Origin: Phialophora verrucosa
Lineage: Eukaryota > Ascomycota > Eurotiomycetes > Chaetothyriales > Herpotrichiellaceae
Direction of reading: 5' to 3'
DNA length: 64,000 nt
Assembly (NCBI GenBank): GCA_002099365.1
Contig: MSED01000010.1
Span: 248,001 to 312,000 of the forward strand
Shown here: positions 19,231 through 29,633 of the stretch, in pieces
Layout of the letters: each line of letters opens with the position of its first letter
Position numbering within the stretch: position 1 is the stretch's first letter
The notes under the pieces: model-generated
What the model was told of the DNA's origin: nothing
Databases searched by the model: none
Seen by the model: only the letters and a program-made list of their open reading frames with translations
Position numbers and translations under genes: made by a program

Positions 19231-20697
19231 GACAGTCGAATGGAATACACCTAGGTCCGCGAAATACAATACGTGGATGGTATAACCGTCAGAGTCAGCG
19301 CTGCCCTAGTGAAAAAAAAGTTGTTCTTCAGAAGCAGAAGGGAGTACCGCTAGAGCACGTTGGTTGAATCATGTTCTTCAGCAAACCCCGGGGATGATAC
19401 CGAGTTACAGAGATGCCCGTAATAGAATATATTGAGAACGGCAACGAGCGGAGCCTCGGACTCTCTCAGGGCATGATAGCAAATTTGGCCTTCTGGCATA
19501 TGCGTTTGGGCGTGGACTAACGCCTGTTCGTTGGACTCGGACAGCCTAATTGCTCGATCTGCACGATTCATGACGAGCAAAGCACGGGTTGAGGAGAAGA
19601 CCGTGCTTGGGCATTATGCAGCTAGTTCATGCAGAGTACCAGGGTTCCTCCACCCTTGCCTGGACTTTACTCAGGCGTTCGCACTGACAGCTCCCAGGCA
19701 CTTCAGAAGCCAAGTCGCACAGCACGCGTCCTCTGTGCAGCCAGCCATCTATATTTTCGCCTCGGTGGAAAGGACCAGCGTGTATATTCCTGCGCGGCGT
19801 TGCGCTGCCTGCGGTTGACCTAGAAATATTGGTTGGCATTTGCCGATCAGGCTGTGTACAGGATACCAGAAGCTTTGCCTCCCCAGGCTAGCCTTTGGCC
19901 TTTCTTTATTCTGCACTAACCCTCTGAGGTCCTGCCTCTGGGTTGAAAGTCAGCTACGAGCGATTCACTTGCCAGGGTATCGGGCGCGTCCCTTGTCCGC
20001 CTCACCAGCCGCTCCTGAGGTGCAAGAGAAGCAAACTGTGATAAGATTCAATCCTTGCAAGAATATGGCAACCTCAGTGGTCTTGTCCCGTACACGGGAC
20101 GAAGCGAAGGTCGCTCTTTTTGTCTTCGTCTGCCGGCATAACACTACCGCCTCACGGCTTACCTTCTTTTCCCTAAGCTGAAAAATAACAACACATCCAG
20201 GCGCGAGCCTTATCTGTGCTATACAAACCGGGCAACTCTTCATCAAAGATCCCGCGATGGTGCGCCCAATCAAAGCGGCAAGCCCCAAGGGCCTGCATGT
20301 ACACTGCGACCCTGTCCTGGTCGACAAGGACTGTTCAGGGGCCCAACTCATCACGCCGAGTGCCGATACGGAGAGTGCGCCCAGGGTGGTGCCAACTCCC
20401 GAGCTAACTTGCAGCCAGTTTGAGCGAAGTTATGCATTTTACGACGTCGTGTTAAACGGGACGGGAGGCTTCTTCGTGCCGACCTGCCTTATTGATGCCT
20501 TGTACTTGTGCGACAGGATGCACCGGAAGCTTGAACATGAGAGGAATGCAAGCGCTCGTTGAGTGGGCGGCTGGCATTGAGACAAACTCGGTACTCCATT
20601 CGTCCATTACAATCTCGAGGATCAGGCTGACAGGCTCAAAGTAATTGACCTGTCAAGAGCGTCGACTATTCTGATCATCATCCTCCTACATCACACA
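19231..20697. other. 1.5-kb intergenic region between two divergent genes
   Basis: Lies between the divergent AAA ATPase and NLR-like genes. A plus-strand frame at 20257-20562 (101 codons, ATG start) is the only candidate gene. It has no recognisable domain and I do not call it. Confidence 0.4.
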
Positions 20698-23334
20698 ATG
20701 GCCGACTCCAAGGAAGTGGAAGCAGAAAAACCATTTTGGGACGCTGGCAGAAAGCAAACGAGAGACACTCCGTCCATTGCTTTCGCACATCCCTTTCTCC
20801 GGAAACTCAACTCGACTACGACAGTCCGAACCATTTACAGTCATCGAGGCTCAGCTGACACCAGCTCAGAAGTAACTGAGAAAGGCGATGCGGACCAAAT
20901 CAAGGTGCCCAGGCTGAGAAGAACCCGCAGTGAGGATGTGACGCCGCGTGTTCGAGAGCAATGGGCCACCGAACTCTGGAATCGCCCTGCGCTGCCGGAG
21001 TCATTTGCGCTGTTGAAGGCCAGTGTTGAAGACTTTGAAAGGGTAGCCTCGCAGCGGCGGTGGAACGACCTTCTCAAGATCCAGGCCGACGTGGCCGACC
21101 TCGGAAAACTTGCAGATGCGGCACGGAGATTGAAGCCCAGGAAGGCAGATGATCTCGAAGACATGGACGCTCTTGCGAAATTTAGTACAGTGGCATTGGA
21201 GTATTCAAAGCTATTTGACGTTGTGTTGAATCAATCTCCAGAATACGCGGGATTGGCCTGGGCGGTGAGTCTGTCTGGATTCCATAAACACTGCTTTGCT
21301 CACTCCCATAGGTAATCCGGATGCTGCTCATTGCCCACACCAATCACAGCAAGCTGAAGGCGTCGGTTGAGAGATATATCATTCAGTTTGGACAAGGATT
21401 TGGGGTGGTGAATCACCTCATGATGTCCCATCCTTCGGAGAAAATGGTCGACGCCGTATGCGAAGCATATACGGCATTCTCTAAATTCCTCGCAAAGGCC
21501 GTCAAATACTACAAAGAGAGCAGATTGATGACTGCTATCAAAGCCCTCGCTTTTCCATGGGAGATGGGATTCCAGGCTCTTGTGCTGCACATCGAGGAGA
21601 CGTTTATGAGGATTAAAGATATTGCCAATGCAGGTCATCTAGGGATTGCTGTTCAAACACACGAGATGATCGCGACCATTGGCTCCGGGCAAGACAGCAT
21701 GAGAGACGAAATGTACCAGCACCATATCGAGCTGCGGCACAAGCTGAAGCACGAAATGAGAGAAGAAATGCAAAGCCTCTTTCAGATTTTCGACAGGGAC
21801 TGGATCACTCGCTTCGAGCAGATTCTAGCGCATTCGAACCAAGGACGTCCGGCGAGCAATCGCCCCGATGACCACGGAACGATCACAGCAGGACCGCAGT
21901 GTGGACGCTCAGAGAATGCAGCCACAGCGGGAAGGAATGCCCCAATGCAAGGTAAGTGCTGCGAGCATCTGTAGATGGGCGTGTCAAGCTTACAAGCCAG
22001 TGATCACGTCCACGTCGTATCTTGCGGATCAAGTAGCGAAACCAAAGAGACTCAAGCGATTCCGAGACAAGGCGTTCCCTCTACTCCAGGGCCTCGACAA
22101 CGACCAAGCAGAGACCAATATCCGTCTCAGGTACACCTCGAATCAAGACCTGCAGCGGGTCGTGGCTCTGCTTAGGCACGAGCAAATGCGTGTCTGGCTC
22201 CCGGCGAGCTCATCCGGCCTCATCTGGGTCAACACCGTCTCGCGATCTGGTCCGATAGACTGGGCGACCGTATTTTGCACCAGGATTGTGGAACATGCCG
22301 CCGCCGTGGATAACATGGTAGTGCTGTATCACCTATGCGGCAATCATGCAGCCACAAGGCCGGTTTCGACGGCACATGTGCTGATACAGTCCTTGATCAT
22401 GCAGCTGATAGAGCAGCGGCACGGTGATTTTGTGCACCGCACGCCACCCTTCACTCTGGAATACTTCCAGGATGTGAGAGAAGATATTGAAGACTTGTGG
22501 GACCTTTTCCTGACGTGTTGTGCCGAGGCCAAAGTCCCTTGTCTCTGGATAGTCCTCGATCATCTTGACAATTTGTCACGGAGTGAAGGGTATGAGTTTC
22601 TCCTACAAGCCTTGCTAGGCCTTATCCAAGACGAGGGCTCAACAGTCAAGATATTTTGCTCCGCCAGGATCATGGGCACGCCAAACGTCGTCTTGGAAGC
22701 TGCTACGTCCAATCCGTCTGTTTACACTATCACGGTTCCACATGCAGCTAACTCCAGGCCTACGAGAATTCCACGACTTTACACGAGAAGCGCAAGACTG
22801 CGAGATGAACAGAGTCTAGAGAGACCAGTAGCCGAAATGCCAGAGGCTGACATTGATGCACTTCTTCGCTCGTCCTCTGATGAGTCGTCGACTGGTGGGG
22901 ATGGTGACGCGCAAGCAGCTCGTGGCAGTCACACGGACCAGCAGAGAGATAACACTGAGATTGAATCTGACGACAGTATGGAGTTTATGTTCGAAGATCC
23001 CTTTGCCTCGACCGGCGATGAAGACGAGGACGACGCCCCTAGTTCACCTCGAGATATCAAGGACGGTGATAATGACTCCGACGAAGGCTCTACGTTCAGC
23101 TCACATCCCCACACTTTCAGAAGCGCGGATCTGCTTTCCCGTTCGGACTCTAGCGAGCGATCTGACGACGAGGGTGCTCACCGAGCAAGCCTCGGCACCA
23201 GTAGTCAAATTACTTCAAGAAGACAATGGCAGCAGCAGCGAACAGCGAATCTAAGAGGCCGGCGCCGTCAGAGGTCGGATCCGAAGAGCACAACAGGGAG
23301 ACAGCACGCGACTGACGCCTCTAGTAGTGATTAG
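20698..23334 (+). CDS. NLR-like (STAND-related) protein with DUF7708 domain and degenerate ATPase
   Basis: Three exons (20698-21264, 21312-21951, 22001-23334) join in phase to 846 residues; introns are 47 and 49 nt. Exon 1 ends in the DUF7708 helix that continues as AGLAWA-VIRMLLIAHTNH, followed by HPSEKMVDAVCEAYTAF and FLAKAVKYYKESR, the typical N-terminal module of fungal NLR-like proteins. From about residue 450 the layout resembles the NACHT-like ATPase region: LRHEQMRVWLPASSSGLIWV, then STAHVLIQSLIMQLI and a Walker B-like VPCLWIVLDHLDNL at about 581-594. No GxxGxGKS/T Walker A is visible where it should be (about 465-480). There are no ankyrin, WD or TPR repeats; the last 190 residues are acidic, Ser-rich and probably disordered. 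It may be a regulatory or decoy NLR relative, or an incompletely preserved one. Confidence 0.78.
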
Positions 23335-24610
23335 GCAAATTTGAGCAGCCGAGATTCTTCCCACTAGCCGAGTCCCGTGTTGGTGCTCTCATGCGAGGCT
23401 GGCATGACATCCCGGACTGAGAGCGCTGGAGCATCTTTGGTGACAGAGTGTGGTTTCGCTTGGGATTCCGTGTAAGCCCGACGCTGATGCACCTGGCTGA
23501 CAAGACAAGGCGAGTGCGAGGCCACGTAATCGAACGACGGTCGGGCCAGGTCATGAAACGTTTCAGGGTCGATGATATGCCCGCGTCCAAAGGACGGAAT
23601 GATGATGGTGACAGCTGTGAAGGAGAGATCAAAATCGCACAGCACAGGGAATGGCAAGAGCAAACAAGCGCGAGTCTCCGGCAGTACCTCTCCCAAGGTC
23701 CCCTGTGAGGAAGATGGCAGCGTTCAAGATGCCAACCCAGCTCTGACAGGACCGAGTACCGGATTCGAGGTAAGAAATCCAGCTGGAAGGATCTGATATC
23801 AAAAGCCGGCCTTGCGATGCAGCTAACGTACCCCAGACAAAGTATATCAGATCCCGCACGGCTCAAGAGGGCGAATGAGAGGGTGCACGACTCGGCTTAG
23901 CAGTGATAAAGCCCAGATAGAGAGGCCGTGCGAATGGGGTTAACGATAAGAGGGTAGGATTGCCCACGATCTGACAACACGGCAATGAGGTGCGACGGCG
24001 AGAAAAGCAACTCAGTCCGTAGCGTTCGACCAAGCCACGACCAAGCCTAGAAGGGCGGGAGAGGGAGCTTGGAAGCAGGTCGAGGAGCTTGTCTGCCTCC
24101 CGCTCAATGGCGCCTCCACCAACGAACGGTGCAGGTCGGATGCCCTGCCAAGAGCCCCGATGCCTCCCAAGACCGACTAGAGTGCGTCAGCCCAGCATCC
24201 TCCTCCAGCAGTCATCCACTCGCCTCCGTCTTGGACTGTCCACCTTCTACTGTAACCTCGTTGAAGCGTCGCCCCAGTTGCACGATTCTGGCCGACCTTC
24301 TGAAGCCATCGAAATGATCCGCGCGATAAGGCAATGCCCAGCCTTGGAGCTCATGGACCCGATGCCAGGACCGCCTCTCATACCACGAGCTTGCCCGGGT
24401 ACGGCAGCTCGCTGGGTCATGATGGAGCTTTGAAAAATTTCCAGATCGTGGTCAGCCTGGGATGCAGCATTTGCTTTTCTGCAGCCCATCATATATACGA
24501 AGCTATTTCCCGATCGACGACTGCTCGTTCTTTCGTGCTGACGCCCATCCGCCTCGTTTCGGTCTGTCGTTGTTCTGTCTTCCCTCTAGACCTCCACGTT
24601 TCTGTTGACC
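23335..24610. other. 1.3-kb intergenic region
   Basis: Between two plus-strand genes. Overlapping short frames on both strands have no domain content. The last part is the promoter of the permease, with a TC-rich leader just before its ATG. Confidence 0.45.
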
Positions 24611-26823
24611 ATGGCCTCCTCCGGCCGCGACCATGGCTACGATGAGAAAGGCGGCGGCATACCTCCCCACATGATGGACGAGACGCCGATTGCGCGAGGC
24701 GTCCGTACCCATTCTAGCAGCGACGACGAAGAGCATGCGGTTCGAAGAGGCTCACGCAAGCTCTCCGTGGTGGCGTCCATCAAGGCCAACTATGGTCTTG
24801 CCGAGGCGCCTGCGTATGCCGAGAGCGTCAAAATCGGATACGACAGTACCCATCGCAAACTGAAGCCGCGACACATCCAACTCATCGGCATTGGCGGCAC
24901 GATTGGTACGGCGCTGTATGTGCAAATCGGCCGAGGGTTGCTTAATGGCGGGCCAGGGAGCTTGTTCCTGGCCTTTACCATCTGGTGAGTGGTGCGACAC
25001 CGTCAAGCTCTCCAGGCTCTTGGCCAGACGCATAGGCATGTGCTGTAGACAGAATCGAGCACACAGGCGACACACACGGCACTCGAACCCCTCAAGCTCC
25101 ATGCTGTTGTGCTGAACTAATTTGTGATTCATAGGTGTACGTTCATCCTCTGCGTCACAAACTGCATGGCCGAGATGGTGACCTACCTACCAATCTCCTC
25201 GCCCTTTATCCGCTTTGCAGGCCGCTACGTGGACGAAGCCTTTGGCGTTGCGGCAGGGTACAATTTCTTCGTCTTCGAAGCCATGTTGGTGCCGTTTGAA
25301 ATCGTGGCCTGTAACGTCATTATCCATTTCTGGAGCGACGTCGTGCCCGCGGGGGGCATCATTGCCATTGTCATCTGCTGCTACGCGCTGGTCAATCTCT
25401 TCGCCGTGAAATGGTACGGCGAGACGGAGTTCTGGCTCGCGCTGGGCAAAGTCCTGTTGATTGTGGGTTTGATCATCTACACCTTCATCGCCATGCTGGG
25501 AGGGAACCCGCTGCACGACCGGTTTGGATTCCGCTACTGGAATAACCCGGGCTCATTCACCGGTAAGTGGACCGCGGCGTGCTCGTATCATTTCGGTTGG
25601 GACGTGTGGTTTCTCATCCTACTTTTCCCCACGCAGAACTCTACTACCCCGGCTCGCTCGGTCGCTTCCTCGGCTTTTTGCAGTGCTTGATCCAAGCAAG
25701 CTTCACCATCGCCGGGCCGGACTACGTCTCCATGGCCGCGGGCGAGGCTGAGAACCCGCGGAGAGTCCTTCCCCGAGCATTTAAAGCCGTGTTCTATCGG
25801 TTGACGGCCTTTTTCATGCTGGGCTCGCTTTGCGTCGGCATTCTCGTGCCCTACAACGACGAGGAACTCATCACGGCCTTTTCAACCGGGAAGCCCGGTG
25901 CCGCGGCGTCGCCGTATGTGGTCTCCATGAATCGGCTACGCATCAAGGTCTTGCCGCATATCGTCAACGCCATGGTTCTCGGAAGCGCTTTCTCCGCCGG
26001 CAACAGCTACGTCTACTGCGCGAGCCGGAGTCTGTTCGGCCTTGCGCTCGAAGGCAAAGCACCCAAAATCTTCACGCGATGCACCAAGAATGGCGTCCCG
26101 ATATACTGTGTGGCTCTCGTTCTGATGATCAGTCTGTTGGCGTTTTTGCAAGTGAGCAACGATGCGGCGGTGGTGTTGAACTGGTTCGTCAGCTTGGTGA
26201 GTCTTTTTTCGAAGTTTCCTTCAACCCCCGAGCTTGGTCCGCTTCAAGGTCAAGGTCAAGAGCACCTCAATGCTAACTCCTTCGGTTTACCTCGTCCAGG
26301 TAACGGCCTCGCAACTAATCAACTTTGCCGTCATGTCCTTCACGTTCCTCAAGTTCAAAAAGGCCCTCGAGGTGCAGGGCATCGATCGCAACTCCCTCCC
26401 CCACAAGTCCTGGTGGCAGCCCTTTGCGGCCTACTACGCCCTCATCGGCTGTTCCATCATGACCTTTGTCGGCGGCTACACCGTCTTCCTGCCAGGGTAC
26501 TGGGACGTGCCGAATTTCCTCTTCTCCTACGCCATGATCGGCGTGTTTCCCGTCCTGTTCGTGGGCTGGAAGCTGATCAAGAAGACGAAGTGGTTGAAGC
26601 CTGAGGAGGTCGACCTGCAGAAGGATCTCGATGATATTGCCGAGTATGAGCGCAATTATGTGCCCAAGCCACCAAGGTGGGTGCTCCCATGTTCCTAGTC
26701 TTATTACGTTCTTGCTCCTTGTACACGTCGCTGCTCCGTTGAGGAGATATGAGACTCCCCACTGACTTGAGATGTCTCTGCAGGAACAACTTTATGAAAT
26801 ACTTTGACAAGATCTTTAGTTGA
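24611..26823 (+). CDS. Amino-acid permease, APC superfamily (YAT family)
   Basis: Five exons (24611-24984, 25135-25562, 25637-26196, 26300-26676, 26784-26823) join in phase to 592 residues. The introns are 150, 74, 103 and 107 nt; the last exon encodes only 13 residues. Features include a hydrophilic N-tail of about 95 residues, RKLKPRHIQLIGIGGTIGTA at TM1, an AGRYVDEAFGVAAGYNFF segment, DRFGFRYWNNPGSF, and AGPDYVSMAAGEAENPRRVL. About twelve hydrophobic segments are present. It should import neutral or broad-range amino acids at the plasma membrane; the substrate is not assignable. The N-tail contains Ser-rich and Lys sites of the kind used for phosphorylation and ubiquitin-driven endocytosis, but that is inference. 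Intact. Confidence 0.92.
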
Positions 26824-27267
26824 GTCGGGAGGTGCACTAGTACTGGCGCGGACTGGCACAGGCCCATCAGCGACACACACCATGTCAAGTTGTACAACGA
26901 CCAGCCAGCCCGCAAGTTAGCAAAAAGCGAGCAAGCGAGCAAGCGAGTATAAAGGTACATAGGCAAGATCTCGGAGGTCCTCCTGAATGCCAACCAAAAC
27001 TTTACGATACAGTACATCCCCTCCCATGCGTGCCTACACGCGTACGTACTGTGAAGCCTGCCCTGCATGTACTTTGTCCCGTAATGCGCTCCTTCCTCAG
27101 CCGCCGTCCAGAGTGTTCACTGTTCTGTCCGCCCCTGACCAGCCCGTCCTACATGTGCGTACTACGAGACTATGGCGGAGGACAGCAGAGCAGAGCAGAG
27201 CGGAACGAAGCAGAACAGACCGCAACAGCTAATCCATGCACTTAATTCTTGCTCGCACCGACGTTGC

Positions 27268-27370
27268 CTTTATCCTAGCTTTTGCGCTTTCGACTTGTCA
27301 TGCGCTTTCGCTTATCCTACCCTTTCACTTATCCTGCCCTTTAACTTGTCCTGCCCTGCACTGGTCCTGG
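27268..27370. repeat. Degenerate 17-bp tandem repeat
   Basis: The unit is close to CTTATCCTGCCCTTTAA. Two good copies lie at 27311-27327 and 27328-27344, a third at 27345-27360 and a partial at 27361-27370, with weaker copies to the left. It is pyrimidine-rich on the plus strand. Confidence 0.65.
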
Positions 27371-27689
27371 CGAGGTCTAATCAAGTCCTCTCAGTGCTCG
27401 AAACGATGAAGTAGTATAAGTACGTTACGCAGACTCGCTAGTCTCAGTAATCAAATACTCAAGTTGTATACCGTGTAAGGACACTTAGTTCTCTAAATAG
27501 ATCCGTCCGGCCGGCTACACTACAGTAGTCAGGCCAGGCCATGCCATGCCACGCACTCAAACTGCCTCACGAGACGGACCGCAGGACGCAGTACTGTACC
27601 CCATGGTAAATGGAACTCTAGTAGGCACTACTTTACTTTACAGTGCTGTAGATCCCGGGAGAAACGAGATCTTGGAGATATCCAGTAGA

Positions 27690-27722
27690 CACGGAGTACA
27701 CAGTACACAGTACACAGTACAT
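27690..27722. repeat. Short tandem repeat, 9-bp AGTACACAG-type unit
   Basis: Three to four consecutive copies of AGTACACAG differing at the edges. Probably replication slippage; no coding role seen. Confidence 0.6.
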
Positions 27723-28865
27723 AGATACGTATATGATTCAGGTATGATTCAGGTCCCTGTTTACTTTGGCTGCGCTGCGTTGCTGGCGCGGACGTGGAAT
27801 CAAGTATATTGAGGATTGAGAATGAGAATGAACATGACAATGAGAACGAGACGCAAGGTTGTTGCAAGATATTCATTACATTAGCTTCCGGGGCACGGAG
27901 TATTGCGACGGGATCTGTATCTCCCTATCTATATATCTATCTGTCGTCTATCCCACACTCGTGTCCCGTGCGTGGAGAGGATGTTTCGGCGTCAAGGGGT
28001 CGTGGCATTGGAATTCCACCCGGCTGACGGATGTCCGAGAGCGTCAAGCCTGGCGTGGCGGATAGATGACTGAATGGCTGGCACGGCCGGGTCGCAACGC
28101 ATTCGCACGCGCGCTCGCATTCGCTTTCAGGGCTTTGGTTCAGCGCTGAATCAACTCGGGTCGATTCGGTATTGCTCACCACGCCCTGCTCCATTGAATG
28201 CGTTTGTGGTGCTCTCAAGGCCACCGTAGGTGAATATACGTGTGAGTCCGCGTCCATGATACACTGCACACTCTCTGATATTGGGCGGCTGTCGTTGCAG
28301 TTCATTTTGGCCGGTCGAGGCGTCGCGGCTGGGGGGAAACCCTCAAAGAGATGAATCAGGTGTTGTAGGCGTTAAGACGCAGTGTGTACAGCGAAGCACT
28401 CGCATTTCGCCGGGTCAAGACGTGCGGGGCCGTGTTTTTGACAAGGGTTGTCAGTTTCCTCCTATCCGTGAGGGCTGTAACGTCAAGTCGAATACATGAG
28501 GTGTAGGCGCTGCCATGTTGTCGGGCGTCAGCGAAGGTCCATCTCGAGGTTTCAACGCTGGTAAGGTGGGTATCGCTGGTCATGCTGATTGACATCAGTT
28601 TGCGGTACTGTCGACTGAACGCCGAGTCGCGGTCTTGATTCCATCGAACGTCATCAGAGCGTTGGTAGGCCTGTCAGCATCGCCTCGTTAGATCGGCTGG
28701 TAAGTCTGCCGGAGTACCGCCTTTGTCATTGCGACCCTCCGTCTTCCAGATGTCAGGTACGGCGTAAGGCCTCCAGGAACGACGCAGCTCAGTCCAGGCC
28801 CCTTGACCGAATCCCGAGATAGCGCTCTTGGTATTGGTCTTCAGAATTTTCCGCTCAGGTTTCAC

Positions 28866-29633
28866 TCACACCTCATCGTATATTGATTCACTCTTTCTCC
28901 TTCCACCGAGCCACGCCCCTGGAGGAGGCTGAAGCAACCCATCCACCTCCTCTACGATCTGTTCCCGCCGCTGCTCAGCAGCGAGTCTCTCTTCTTGTTG
29001 CCTCCCTGTCTCCACTCGTCCATTCATGTCAGCTGCTGCGGCATAATTGCCTGCGCCACCTCGTCCCGGATGCACGGTAGGGTGGGAATTCTGATGTTTG
29101 GGGCTGGGCGGTTTTGGCGTGGTCGGCGAGATTAATGTCGTGGGGAGGGTGACGCTTCGCTGGATGGGCAACATGTCGGTGGAAGCATAGTTTCCCGCGC
29201 CACCGCGACCGAGACCGAGATACTGCGCGGAGTTCTGGCGCAGGCGCATCGTTTCCTTGGTGTTGATGTGCTCTAGCCGGGCCGCTGCCTTGCGACGCTC
29301 AGCAAGAGAGGTCTGTCTTTGCGCTGCATTGGCTTCGAGGTCGACCGGAGAGCTGGATCGCGGTGCGAGCTGCAGGTCCGTCTCCCACGTGAAATTGCCG
29401 GCCCCACCGCGACCGGATTTCACGTAAGGCCCATAGGCAGAAGAGAGCGATATAGAGGACACAGAAGAGTGGCTCTCGTGGTAGGAGGATTCAGACACCG
29501 AGTGGGATTCTTCGTGGTGGTGGTGAAACGAGGTATCTGTGGCCAGAGGCGAGACCGAGGAAGCGTACGAGTCGAGCAGCCATGATGCCCATGACTGCGT
29601 CGCGGCGGCCCAGGATTGTGTTGTGGACGCCAT
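28866..29633 (-). CDS. Par32-like protein with three GRGGAGN repeats (DUF3602)
   Basis: Intronless, 255 residues from the ATG at 29633. The sequence is disordered and Ser-rich, with three exact GRGGAGN motifs at residues 74-80, 142-148 and 190-196, each followed by an aromatic (F or Y). A histidine run (HHHH) lies near residue 37, and the C-terminus is acidic then basic (GAWLGGRRKSESIYDEV). The GRGGAGN repeat defines the DUF3602/Par32 family. In Saccharomyces, Par32 is a TORC1/Npr1-regulated phosphoprotein that inhibits the ammonium transporters Mep1 and Mep3. A similar role in ammonium-uptake control is inferred here, not shown. The alternative is an unrelated repeat-motif protein, since filamentous fungi carry several family members. 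Confidence 0.82.
   Translation of the reverse strand: MASTTQSWAAATQSWASWLLDSYASSVSPLATDTSFHHHHEESHSVSESSYHESHSSVSSISLSSAYGPYVKSGRGGAGNFTWETDLQLAPRSSSPVDLEANAAQRQTSLAERRKAAARLEHINTKETMRLRQNSAQYLGLGRGGAGNYASTDMLPIQRSVTLPTTLISPTTPKPPSPKHQNSHPTVHPGRGGAGNYAAAADMNGRVETGRQQEERLAAEQRREQIVEEVDGLLQPPPGAWLGGRRKSESIYDEV

Larger units (their letters stand above)
26824..28865. other. 2-kb intergenic region rich in short tandem repeats
   Basis: Convergent space between the permease and the Par32-like gene. It contains several simple repeats: GAGCAAGC units at 26928-26948, AGCAGAGC units near 27184-27205, a 17-bp array (27268-27370), and a 9-bp AGTACACAG array near 27695-27722. No protein-like frame was found. 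Confidence 0.5.

Noticed and set aside
20257..20562. Plus-strand frame of 101 codons with ATG
   Set aside because: No domain and no supporting promoter or neighbour; kept only as a note in the intergenic entry.
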